Shown here in pieces: positions 39,341-46,140 of a stretch of 64,000 nt of DNA. Positions within the stretch are counted from its first letter, which is position 1. The number at the start of each line of letters is the position of its first letter. The position numbers were made by a program, and so were the translations under genes. The notes below the pieces were generated by a model. That model saw nothing but the letters and a program-made list of their open reading frames with translations, searched no databases and was not told the DNA's origin. The stretch comes from Neofamilia massiliensis (lineage in GTDB: Bacteria > Bacillota > Clostridia > Tissierellales > Peptoniphilaceae): assembly GCF_001299475.1 (NCBI RefSeq), contig NZ_CYUJ01000003.1, positions 1 to 64,000 of the forward strand, given 5' to 3'.

Positions 39341-40363
39341 TTACTCCTTTTCTACAAAATATAATATTTCTTTTAAGTTTTTATTTTTATTTGTATGTGC
39401 GTTTTTATATCTTTTATAATCTATAAATTTATAATCCACAGTGCTTTGCTTTCCATATTTTTCTAAAATACTAATAATCTCATCATGGGATAACAAACCT
39501 TCTGTATTATAGCTAAGAATAATATATCTCGAATTAGTCTTTTTGATTAAATCTTCAAAAGCATTGAAAACTGAGTCTTTTCTACAATAGTCACTTTTTT
39601 GTTCAGAATAATCTCTTAATCCAGTTACTCCTTTTATTCTAGGAGCATCATATTTAGCTATTGTTTCTAATACATGATAATTGGGCAAGTACTGCCTTTG
39701 ATTATATGGTGGATCAAAGTATGCTAAATCTGTTTTTATATTTTCGATTAATTTATTAGAATCTTCATTATATGCTTGTCCTACTGAATTATTAATTGAT
39801 AAACCTACATTTTTTAATTCTAAATTATTCAACGCCCTTTTATCCCAGTGTTTTAAATAAGCTCCATATACTCCTGTTATATTGCTGATAAATGGAACTG
39901 CTTCTATTAGACAGGCAAGTAAGTAAAAATATTCATCTTCATTAATAGAAGATGCATTATACCAATTTTCGATCTGAGTCCTAACTAAATCAATTTTTAA
40001 AGCATTCTCTTCTGTGAAATACATTCTTCCGCCCTTAGGACTATAATTTTGGTAAATAAAGCAATTTTCTAGATGAAGATTTATATTTTCAAAATTACGA
40101 TTATTTAAATATTCTATTGGATTTGATATATTAAGGTTCTTAAATTCTAATTTAGAATTTATCCCAACTGTTCCTCTTAATAGCACATAAGAAAAATACA
40201 TCAAATCGTTAGATATAACATCATATCCGAGATTTTTAAATTCACGAGATACAACTCCCGAACCAGCAAATACATCTGATATACTTTTTACATCTATTGT
40301 TTTTTCTTTAATTAATTCTAGTATATATGGTATAATCAGCGTTTTGCCACCAATAAATCTCAT
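39341..40363 (-). CDS. D12-class adenine-N6 DNA methyltransferase, FokI-type M1
   Basis: A 340-residue methyltransferase: MRFIGGKTLIIPYIL at the N-terminus, motif I DVFAGSGVVSREF, DPPYNQRQYLPNYHVLET as the catalytic block, and a C-terminal KEILYFVEK. It corresponds to the N-terminal half of M.FokI and is expected to methylate one strand of the recognition site while M2 methylates the other. It overlaps the controller stop by ATGA and ends 2 bases before M2, so all are translated as one operon. Confidence 0.9.
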   Translation of the reverse strand: MRFIGGKTLIIPYILELIKEKTIDVKSISDVFAGSGVVSREFKNLGYDVISNDLMYFSYVLLRGTVGINSKLEFKNLNISNPIEYLNNRNFENINLHLENCFIYQNYSPKGGRMYFTEENALKIDLVRTQIENWYNASSINEDEYFYLLACLIEAVPFISNITGVYGAYLKHWDKRALNNLELKNVGLSINNSVGQAYNEDSNKLIENIKTDLAYFDPPYNQRQYLPNYHVLETIAKYDAPRIKGVTGLRDYSEQKSDYCRKDSVFNAFEDLIKKTNSRYIILSYNTEGLLSHDEIISILEKYGKQSTVDYKFIDYKRYKNAHTNKNKNLKEILYFVEKE

Positions 40364-40581
40364 TTGCTTTCCTCTTCATTCTTTCTTCTGTATTCAATAA
40401 TATCTCCAATATCACATTGAAAATACTCACAAATCTTTCCTAATGTTTCCAAACTTACATTTTCGTCTCTTCCCATTTTTGCTATTGTCTTGGGAGTTGT
40501 TGCTATTGCACATTGTAAGTCTGCTTTTTTCATATTTTTATCTATTAATAACTTCCATAATTTATTATATGAAAATCCCAT
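40360..40581 (-). CDS. XRE-type controller protein of the restriction-modification operon
   Basis: A 73-residue HTH protein (FSYNKLWKLLIDKNMKKADL, TTPKTIAKMGRDENVSLETLGKICEYFQCDIGDII). This Cro/CI subfamily often precedes restriction-modification genes as a controller that delays nuclease expression. The ATG at 40581 follows GGAGAATAAT; the TTG four codons earlier is part of that site. A promoter with TATAAT and a palindrome CTACATGTATAG downstream of it fit autoregulation. Confidence 0.82.
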   Translation of the reverse strand: MGFSYNKLWKLLIDKNMKKADLQCAIATTPKTIAKMGRDENVSLETLGKICEYFQCDIGDIIEYRRKNEEESK

Positions 40582-40610
40582 ATTATTCTCCAATTCTATA
40601 TTTTACCTTT

Positions 40611-40664
40611 CTACATGTATAGATTAACTACCTAATTATAGCATATAACACAGATCCCTTTCAA
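40611..40664 (-). promoter_or_regulatory. Promoter and candidate C-box of the restriction-modification operon
   Basis: On the reverse strand TTGAAA (40664-40659), an 18-base spacer and a consensus TATAAT (40640-40635). The near-palindrome CTATACATGTAG (40622-40611) lies about 12 bases past the -10, around the expected transcript start, where an autogenous controller would block or tune RNA polymerase. Confidence 0.6.
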
Positions 40665-40703
40665 TTATATAATTTAGTGTGGTAAACTGAGCAATAAAAT
40701 AAA

Positions 40704-40726
40704 GACAGTCCGAAGACTGCCGATAT
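40704..40726 (-). terminator. UUCG-loop terminator of a gene remnant
   Basis: On the reverse strand GGCAGTC-TTCG-GACTGTC followed by TTTATTTTATTG. It lies directly after the stop of the truncated reverse-strand frame at 40727 and belongs to it. Confidence 0.75.
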
Positions 40727-40885
40727 TTATCTCTCTGTACCTTTGCTATGGTCTTTCTTATTTGACTTTACTTTGTCATCTGGCTTAAAGCTTTTTATTT
40801 GCCCTAATATGGACTTTTTACCCTTGTCTTGACTCTTTACTTGTTCTTTTGCTTTTAAAGAGTTTGGAATACAAAAAGAGATATT
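40727..40885 (-). pseudogene. 3' remnant of a mobile-element gene
   Basis: A reverse-strand frame with no start codon. It runs from a stop near 40885 and ends with lysine-rich residues KSILGQIKSFKPDDKVK... before the TAA at 40727, then a proper terminator. The charged tail with KSILGQ resembles the C-termini of YodL/DUF4316-type proteins of Tn916/Tn1549-like conjugative elements. Family assignment is tentative. It suggests the present element arose by deletion from, or recombination with, a larger conjugative element. Confidence 0.5.
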
Positions 40886-40907
40886 ATATTAAAACAATAT
40901 TTGTCTG

Positions 40908-40930
40908 GTACTGGGACTGGGACGGGACTA
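40908..40930. repeat. Right-end tandem GGKACK repeats, possible integrase arm sites
   Basis: GGTACT GGGACT GGGACG GGACT, a 6-base period repeated almost four times, about 105 bases inside attR. The leading CTGGTACT also occurs near the left end at 26968. Position inside both ends fits arm-binding sites for the integrase or excisionase. Confidence 0.5.
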
Positions 40931-41033
40931 AAAACTTGAAAACGTCCTATAATTAGATGGATTTAGTGATACTCTAAAAAATAGAACCTAGTATTTTGAA
41001 TGGTTTGGGATATATCGGACGTTTTGAAAAGAA

Positions 41034-41044
41034 GAATGGGAATA
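41034..41044 (+). repeat. attR core, right end of integrated element
   Basis: GAATGGGAATA, second copy of the 11-base repeat. The following A restores a TAA stop for guaA in the empty site, and a strong terminator follows 18 bases later. Both fit this being the original chromosomal flank. Confidence 0.88.
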
Positions 41045-41061
41045 AAAGATATAAAGATATT

Positions 41062-41093
41062 AAACCGTAAGTTACCTGCTTACGGTTTTTTAT
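41062..41093 (+). terminator. Displaced original terminator of guaA
   Basis: Stem AAACCGTAAG / CTTACGGTTT followed by TTTTATTG. No forward gene precedes it within the element. In the element-free chromosome it would lie about 20 bases after the guaA stop codon. Confidence 0.78.
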
Positions 41094-41096
41094 TGT

Positions 41097-41820
41097 GGGT
41101 TTACCACAATAAATACCCCCAGCTATGCTGGGGGAATAATTAGCTTTAGCTTCAAGTAAAAAAACTCCAATCATGTTAAAATAGATTTGTCTATCAATCT
41201 AATTAAATGAAAGGAGTTACCCACGTGGATAATAATAGTTTATCACATACAAAATGAAATTGTAAATATCATATAGTATGTGCACCAAAATACAGAAGAC
41301 AAATAATTTATGGAAGAATAAAAACAGATATAGGAAAAATCTTAAGAGATTTGCTGACTAGAAAAGGAATAAAAATAATAGAGTCAGAGTTATGCATAGA
41401 CCAAGTTCATATGTTGCTAGAGATACCACCAAAATATAGCGTGTCAGAAATAATGGGATACTTAAAAGGAAAAAGTAGCTTAATGATATTTTACCGCCAT
41501 GCCCATTTAAAATATAAGTATAGAAATAGAAACTTTTGGTGTAGAGGTTATTATGTAGATACAGCAGGAAAGAACACGAAGAAAATTCAAGAATATATCC
41601 AAAATCAGTTAAAAGAAGATTTTACAAAAGACCAAATAAGTATAAAGGAATATATGGATCCATTTACTGGAGAAAAAAATGTAAATAATGGAATGAGGCG
41701 CTTTAGCGCTAGTTGAAAAAGTAGTGCGATTGATAGACATTCAGTGTGCACAAGGTGCACAGCAGGTAAAAGCCCCTTATAGGGGCAGAGCAAACCACCG
41801 ACTACGCCGGTGGTTATGAT
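41097..41820 (+). mobile_element. Degenerate IS200-type insertion sequence
   Basis: A left-end hairpin CCCCCAGC-TAT-GCTGGGGG (41116-41134), a broken tnpA and right-end hairpins GCCCC-TTATA-GGGGC (41772-41786) and CCACCG/CGGTGG (41795-41813). These are the subterminal structures that IS200/IS605 transposases recognise. Ends are approximate. It sits immediately right of attR and the displaced terminator. Confidence 0.75.
41225..41716 (+). pseudogene. tnpA: Inactivated IS200-type transposase
   Basis: A frame starting at GTG reads DNNSLSHTK, then TGA at 41255-41257 where the intact copy elsewhere in the window has Trp, then NCKYHIVCAPKYRR and the rest of the Y1 transposase to 41716. The HUH metal motif, DHIH in the intact copy, reads DQVH, so the first His is lost. 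The Tyr-bearing C-terminal helix (TAGKNTKKIQEYIQNQ) remains. It has two independent lesions, so it is a dead copy. An ATG at 41351 could start only a fragment. Confidence 0.88.
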
Positions 41821-41934
41821 TGTTTTAGATTTGATGGTTAATTATCAATGTTTAAATAATTAGCTGTGTGTTATAATTATTTTAAACATAGATATATTTT
41901 CGCTATTTAAATTCTACTAACCAAGGAGATTTTT

Positions 41935-42831
41935 ATGAATTGGATAAATGCTTTTGAGATTATTTGTTATATCATTGTGGCTATATTTTTAGTTGACCTT
42001 TTTAAGAAAAAGTCTTGGAGGGAATTTTGTCTTTTTATTTCTGCGGCTATTGCTGGTTTTGCTTTAGAGCTTTTAGCTGTTTTTTTAACTGATATTTACC
42101 ACTACTCTAATCTATATTATATTATGGTCGGTGTAGAGCCTTATCAGTTTCCGTTTTTTGGCGGGCTTATGTGGGGTGCTGTTGCTGTGCTTTCTTTAAG
42201 GCTGGCTAAGAAGTTTTCTTTAAGTGATTTTAAAACTGCTCTTTTGTCTGGTTTTTTTGTAGTTTCAATGGACTTACTTTTAGATGTAGCAGCTATTCGC
42301 CTATCTGGTGGTTTTTGGGTTTGGGATGGTGTTGATATTAATCTTTCCATTAACCAACACACTTTTATGTCTGTAATTTGGGTAAATTTTTTAGGCTATA
42401 TGTTTGAAACTCCTTCTTTAGTTTATTATTCTAAAAAGTATTGGAAGTCAGATCAGACTTCAGTAGTGAAAAATATTCTTGCAGCAATTATTATTGGCGT
42501 CTTAAGTGTCTTAACTGTTGGTGCCTTTAGTTTTATTTCTTTAAAACTAAATGAACTGACTGATGATTATTTTGCCTTTGTGGCCTTTGTACTTTTATGG
42601 ATTTATATTTTTTCCTTTTTAATTAAAGAATTGATTAGAAAGAGAGACCATCTTTCTTTTAAACTTACAGATCCAGCCTTATTTATTTTTTGGCTTGCTA
42701 TATACTTGTATTGTTTAGTTGCCTTGGCTTCTTTAAATATTTTTAAAGAAAGACCACTTTATGGACTCTTTGCAGGATTTTTATTTGTCCTTACTATGGG
42801 CCTTGCCCTTGTTGATTTTGAAGAAAAATAA
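41935..42831 (+). CDS. Polytopic membrane protein of unknown function
   Basis: A 298-residue protein with about eight to nine hydrophobic helices and no cleavable signal. The middle part (SMDLLLDVAAIRLSGGFWVWDG, then NFLGYMFETPSLVYY) recalls the DUF422/carotenoid-biosynthesis-type membrane family, in which an acidic D..LDP.A...G.W.W pattern is conserved; this likeness is weak. An ATG lies behind AAGGAGATTTTT. It is the first of three closely spaced forward genes, 23 bases before the next. Confidence 0.7.
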   Translation: MNWINAFEIICYIIVAIFLVDLFKKKSWREFCLFISAAIAGFALELLAVFLTDIYHYSNLYYIMVGVEPYQFPFFGGLMWGAVAVLSLRLAKKFSLSDFKTALLSGFFVVSMDLLLDVAAIRLSGGFWVWDGVDINLSINQHTFMSVIWVNFLGYMFETPSLVYYSKKYWKSDQTSVVKNILAAIIIGVLSVLTVGAFSFISLKLNELTDDYFAFVAFVLLWIYIFSFLIKELIRKRDHLSFKLTDPALFIFWLAIYLYCLVALASLNIFKERPLYGLFAGFLFVLTMGLALVDFEEK

Positions 42832-42854
42832 TTTTAATTTTTGGAGGTAAGATT

Positions 42855-43130
42855 ATGTGGTTATTTTTTGGACTTGGAGCAATAGTTTTTGCTTGTTTAA
42901 ATCTTTATAACTTTTATAAAAACAGAGATTCTTCTCTTTATAGGTTTATTTCTATGGCCCTTACCTGTCTGACCTTACTTGCTTTTTATAGGGATGCTGG
43001 CCAAAGAGTTGTAAATGAAGACTGGGCTGGCCTTATGGATATTTTACCTACAATGTCTACTGCCCTTTTGTTTTTGACTTTAGCTGCAATTGTAATTAAT
43101 GGGTTTACATTATTTATGCGTAAAAAATAA
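42855..43130 (+). CDS. Small membrane protein, unknown
   Basis: A 91-residue protein with three hydrophobic segments (about 1-20, 30-48 and 62-85) and a short polar loop. An ATG lies behind TGGAGGTAAGATT. I do not recognise the family. Between the larger membrane protein and another unknown gene with short gaps, so probably one operon and perhaps one complex. Confidence 0.65.
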   Translation: MWLFFGLGAIVFACLNLYNFYKNRDSSLYRFISMALTCLTLLAFYRDAGQRVVNEDWAGLMDILPTMSTALLFLTLAAIVINGFTLFMRKK

Positions 43131-43159
43131 GATTATAGAAAATATGTTGAGGGAAAATA

Positions 43160-43594
43160 ATGAAACGATTTGACTTACAAATGATTGATTGGTACGTTGA
43201 TCAAAGTTGGTGGGTTCAATTAATTAAACATTTTATTTGTCTTGGCGATAGTTTTGAAATTGTCTGCTGGAAAGATGAACTTGAAGAGATTTCTATTGCT
43301 AAAAAATTAGGAAGTCTTGTTCCTAACAAGTATGGTAAAAATGAAGTTGCCATCTCTGGCCTAGTCTCTGAAGAATTTTTCCAGGCAATTTTTGATTCTT
43401 CTCAGCTTGATAAGGAAACTTATAATAAGATGACTAGGTTCTTTACTATAAATTTTAAAAATGACAGATGTAATCTTTCTAGTGCCCACTATGGAACTGA
43501 AATTTATATAGATATTTACAGAGAAGAAGATGTTTTATTTTTTACAAATCTTATGGATGGCTATAAGGACTACTTTTCTCTTGGTGAAGTTTAA
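43160..43594 (+). CDS. Hypothetical cytoplasmic protein
   Basis: A 144-residue soluble protein, aromatic-rich at the start (DWYVDQSWWVQLIKHF), with no recognised motif. An ATG lies behind GAGGGAAAATA. It is the last gene of the three-gene cluster before the thiamine riboswitch. No function proposed. Confidence 0.65.
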   Translation: MKRFDLQMIDWYVDQSWWVQLIKHFICLGDSFEIVCWKDELEEISIAKKLGSLVPNKYGKNEVAISGLVSEEFFQAIFDSSQLDKETYNKMTRFFTINFKNDRCNLSSAHYGTEIYIDIYREEDVLFFTNLMDGYKDYFSLGEV

Positions 43595-43640
43595 TTTTTC
43601 CCTTGCTTTATTGTCCTTTTAGGTATAGAATTTTATATGA

Positions 43641-43730
43641 TTAACAGGGGAGCTTGTTTTACAGGCTGAGAGGAAGTTTTTAACTTCGACCCTTATACCT
43701 GATGTGGATAATGCCGCCGTAGGAATTATA
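43641..43730 (+). promoter_or_regulatory. TPP riboswitch (THI element)
   Basis: Carries the conserved parts in order: GGGGAGC, GGCTGAGAGGA (pyrimidine-sensing arm), GACCCTTATACCTGATGTGGATAATGCC and CGTAGGAA. It precedes thiW-thiM, so thiamine pyrophosphate should shut off uptake and salvage of the thiazole moiety. A stem ACAGG/CCTGT with a U-run (43745-43782) follows and may be its terminator. Confidence 0.93.
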
Positions 43731-43744
43731 TTTTTGTATTTTTT

Positions 43745-43782
43745 ACAGGTCTAGACCACTTAGGTATTAGCCCTGTTTTTTA
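43745..43782 (+). terminator. Possible riboswitch-controlled terminator
   Basis: ACAGG (43745-43749) can pair with CCTGT (43772-43776) and is followed by TTTTTTATT. The stem is short, with extra pairing possible inside, so assignment is moderate. Confidence 0.45.
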
Positions 43783-43798
43783 TTACTTTTAAGGAAGG

Positions 43799-43950
43799 AG
43801 GAAATTGTCTAACTGAGGTGGAGCGCCCTTGGTTTAGTATATCAGCGATGGGAAGCCGTGTTCCGGCGTGAGAGGATACCATAAAGTATCGACCGCAAGT
43901 AAAAATATCTCTTAGAGATTTTATTGAAACGTTGCTGATTTTGACGTTTC
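43799..43950 (+). ncRNA. Unidentified structured leader RNA upstream of thiW
   Basis: About 150 bases, clearly richer in G+C than the surroundings, lie between the TPP riboswitch and thiW without any ORF. Visible hairpins are GCCG-TGTTC-CGGC (43855-43867), GATAC-CATAAA-GTATC (43875-43890), ATCTCT/AGAGAT (about 43907-43919) and GAAACGT/ACGTTTC (43925-43951). ATCAGC in the first part can pair with GCTGAT inside the last loop. I could not match it to a known riboswitch class. Confidence 0.5.
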
Positions 43951-43975
43951 CAACTATTTTAAAAGGAGAATTTTA

Positions 43976-44494
43976 ATGAATAAAAATAATACAAAGAAGT
44001 TAGCCTTGGCATCAATGTTTTGTGCCCTGGCAGTTGTTGGCAGTCTGTTTTCTTTTCCAGTTTTTGGATCTAAGTGTGCCCCAGTCCAACATATGATTAA
44101 TGTTTTGTGTGCAGTATTTTTAGGACCTGCCTACGGAGTTGGCGTTGCCTTTGCTGCAGCCTTAATACGAAATCTTTTAGGTATTGGCTCTTTAATGGCT
44201 TTCCCTGGTGGAATGTTTGGCGCCTTTGTCTGCGGCCTAGTTTATAAAAAAACTAAAAGCCTTATTCCAACTGTTATTGGCGAAGTTTTTGGAACTGGAA
44301 TTTTAGGTGGCCTTGCTGCCTACCCTGTAGCAATTTTATTTATGGGAAAATCTACAGGAGATATAGGCTTTTACGTTTATATTGTTCTATTTTTAATTTC
44401 AACTGCAGTTGGCGCAGTTTTTGCAGGCCTTATTCTCTATTCTTTAGAAAAGTCAAAAGTCTTAGCAAACTTACAAAATTCACTTTCTTTTTAG
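43976..44494 (+). CDS. thiW: ThiW, thiamine-related ECF transporter S component
   Basis: A 172-residue protein with five to six hydrophobic helices. The segments SFPVFGSKCAPVQHMINV and GIGSLMAFPGGMFGAFVCGL match ThiW, the substrate-binding subunit thought to import the thiazole precursor of thiamine. An ATG lies behind AAAAGGAGAATTTT. Control by the TPP riboswitch and co-transcription with thiM, whose kinase uses the same thiazole, support the call. Confidence 0.93.
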   Translation: MNKNNTKKLALASMFCALAVVGSLFSFPVFGSKCAPVQHMINVLCAVFLGPAYGVGVAFAAALIRNLLGIGSLMAFPGGMFGAFVCGLVYKKTKSLIPTVIGEVFGTGILGGLAAYPVAILFMGKSTGDIGFYVYIVLFLISTAVGAVFAGLILYSLEKSKVLANLQNSLSF

Positions 44495-44503
44495 GAGACC
44501 TTA

Positions 44504-45325
44504 ATGTTTGGGGAATTTTTAGAAAATGTCAAAATAAAAAAGCCTATTATCCACAATATTACAAATTTTGTTACAGCAAATGACTGTGCAAATATTTTGC
44601 TTGCTGCAGGAGCGTCGCCTATTATGGCCAATGAATACAAGGAAATGGCTGATATTACAAGGCTTTCTCATGGCTTGAATATTAATTTAGGAACTATTAA
44701 TGACAGTCTAGTTCCTTCTATGCTTTTAGCAGGAAAACTTTCTAATGAATTGTCCCATCCAGTGGTCTTAGACCTTGTAGGAGTTGGTGCTTCTTCTTAT
44801 AGGTTTGATGTTTGTAAAAGGCTAATAGAACAAATTAAATTTTCTGTTGTTAAGGGAAATATTTCTGAAATAAAAACATTAATTTTAGAAAAAAATTTTT
44901 CAAATGGCGTCGATGCAAGGTCTCTGGACCAAGTTAGTGAAAATTCTATCCTAAACAGTTTAGAAACCATAAAATCCTATGCAAAGAAAGTACAATGTAC
45001 TTTAGTAGTAACAGGTCCTGTTGATTTAGTTACTAATGGAGACCGAAGTATTTTAATTGAAAACGGCCATCCAATAATGACAAGTATTACAGGTAGTGGT
45101 TGTATGCTTTCGGCCTTAATTTCGGCTTTTATTTCTTCAAACAAAGATAAAATTTTTAAAGCTACAGCAGCAGCTGTTTCTGCCTTTGGTCTAGCTGGTG
45201 AAATTGCCTATACTAGACTTAATGACTTAGACGGAAGCGGGACCTTTAGAACTTATTTAATTGATGGGATTTATAATATGAGACCAGATGATTTAAATAA
45301 AAATTCTAAATATAGAGAAATATAA
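44504..45325 (+). CDS. thiM: Hydroxyethylthiazole kinase
   Basis: A 273-residue ribokinase-fold enzyme that phosphorylates 4-methyl-5-hydroxyethylthiazole in thiamine salvage. HNITNFVTANDCANILLAAGASPIMA near the N-terminus, VLDLVGVGAS and VVKGNISEI are family landmarks, and TSITGSGCMLSA carries the anion hole and catalytic Cys. It lies 9 bases after thiW and ends at a strong terminator. No thiD or thiE is in the window. Confidence 0.96.
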   Translation: MFGEFLENVKIKKPIIHNITNFVTANDCANILLAAGASPIMANEYKEMADITRLSHGLNINLGTINDSLVPSMLLAGKLSNELSHPVVLDLVGVGASSYRFDVCKRLIEQIKFSVVKGNISEIKTLILEKNFSNGVDARSLDQVSENSILNSLETIKSYAKKVQCTLVVTGPVDLVTNGDRSILIENGHPIMTSITGSGCMLSALISAFISSNKDKIFKATAAAVSAFGLAGEIAYTRLNDLDGSGTFRTYLIDGIYNMRPDDLNKNSKYREI

Positions 45326-45330
45326 AAAAT

Positions 45331-45360
45331 ATCCAGGATAAATTTTTCCTGGATTTTTTA
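45331..45360 (+). terminator. Terminator of thiW-thiM
   Basis: Stem ATCCAGGA / TCCTGGAT with an 8-base loop, then TTTTTTATT. Upstream A-tracts would also let it end the convergent yaaA transcript. Confidence 0.87.
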
Positions 45361-45363
45361 TTG

Positions 45364-46077
45364 CTATTTTACAAATACAAATTTAAATTCTTCTGACAGG
45401 TCTTCCCTATACTTATATGAGTCAATATTAAAGCTCTTTATCGCTTCAATATCTTCAATTCTTTCACTGGCTAAGTATCTGACCATTAAGCCCCTGGCCT
45501 TTTTTGATGTGGTTGAATGGCTTTTTAATATTCCATCTTTGTCTTCATAAAATTCAAAATCATAGAAGATAAATTTTTTTCTATCTATTAAAGAGGAAAA
45601 TTCATTTGATGCTAGGTTTAATATAATCTCGCCTTCTTTGAAGTTCTTGTTATAATCATCTTTCCATAAATTTTTTAAAGTTTTTCCGTTTACTTTTATT
45701 GGTGTATTAAAGTCTAGCCTGTAAGGTTTTATATATGTTTCTGGACTTATTGGGCCGTAAAAGGCTGATAGGATTAATAAATGATCATTTAAATAATTTA
45801 TGGCCTCTTCCTTCAGGTCTTCTTTGTTTAAATACTTATAGGCCAGGCCCTTGTACATATTTAAGGCCTTAAAACTAAGGTCCTTATCAAAGTTTTCTAT
45901 ATAGGCTTTTATTTCTTCTAAGACCTTGTCACTAACCTTATAAAGTTTTTTTAATTCTGTATCGTCTAAGGTCTTTAGACTAGAAATTATTTTCTCTGTA
46001 TTTTTTGAAAAGCTAGTTGAAGTTTTTTCTCCCCTGCTAAGATCCATTTCTTTACTTGGTGCAAATATTATTTTCAT
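45364..46077 (-). CDS. yaaA: YaaA-family peroxide stress protein
   Basis: A 237-residue protein of the YaaA (UPF0246/DUF328) family: MKIIFAPSKEMDL at the start, AFYGPISPETYIKPYRLDF in the middle and KKARGLMVRYL near the end. In E. coli YaaA lowers free iron during peroxide stress and binds DNA. Its role in a strict anaerobe may be similar oxygen protection, which is inference. An ATG lies behind GGAGGGAAAA. Monocistronic. Confidence 0.9.
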   Translation of the reverse strand: MKIIFAPSKEMDLSRGEKTSTSFSKNTEKIISSLKTLDDTELKKLYKVSDKVLEEIKAYIENFDKDLSFKALNMYKGLAYKYLNKEDLKEEAINYLNDHLLILSAFYGPISPETYIKPYRLDFNTPIKVNGKTLKNLWKDDYNKNFKEGEIILNLASNEFSSLIDRKKFIFYDFEFYEDKDGILKSHSTTSKKARGLMVRYLASERIEDIEAIKSFNIDSYKYREDLSEEFKFVFVK

Positions 46078-46140
46078 TTTTCCCTCCGTATTTATTATAA
46101 CAAAATTTTTTATTTTCTCTTGTATTTTTATTTTTTTTGC

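Larger units (their letters stand above)
26898..41044. mobile_element. guaA-site integrative mobilizable element with defence cargo
   Basis: A 14.1-kb block bounded by 11-base direct repeats at the 3' end of guaA. Left to right it holds a DUF6414-like gene, XRE repressor, excisionase-like gene, tyrosine integrase, RHH protein, VapE helicase, oriT-like region, mobC, relaxase, then a reverse-strand operon of TrlF-like ATPase, FokI-type endonuclease (two frames), two adenine methyltransferases and controller. It has a relaxase but no type IV secretion genes, so it should need a helper for transfer. VapE also occurs in phage satellites, but no packaging or capsid genes are seen. Confidence 0.88.

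Noticed and set aside
26898-41044. Phage satellite (PICI) identity for the element because of VapE
   Set aside because: It carries mobC, a relaxase and an oriT-like site, and has no terminase, capsid-interference or packaging genes.
41351-41716. Functional 121-residue transposase starting at the ATG at 41351
   Set aside because: It lacks the first 42 residues and the HUH motif is DQVH; the real frame starts upstream and is stopped by TGA.
43799-43951. SAM-I, M-box, cobalamin, c-di-AMP, THF, lysine or T-box identity for the second thiW leader
   Set aside because: Short matches such as GAGGTGGAG occur, but the required cores (CGGCAACC of SAM-I, the M-box CTGCTGCC, the B12 box, the T-box GGTGG-ACCGCG and others) are absent.
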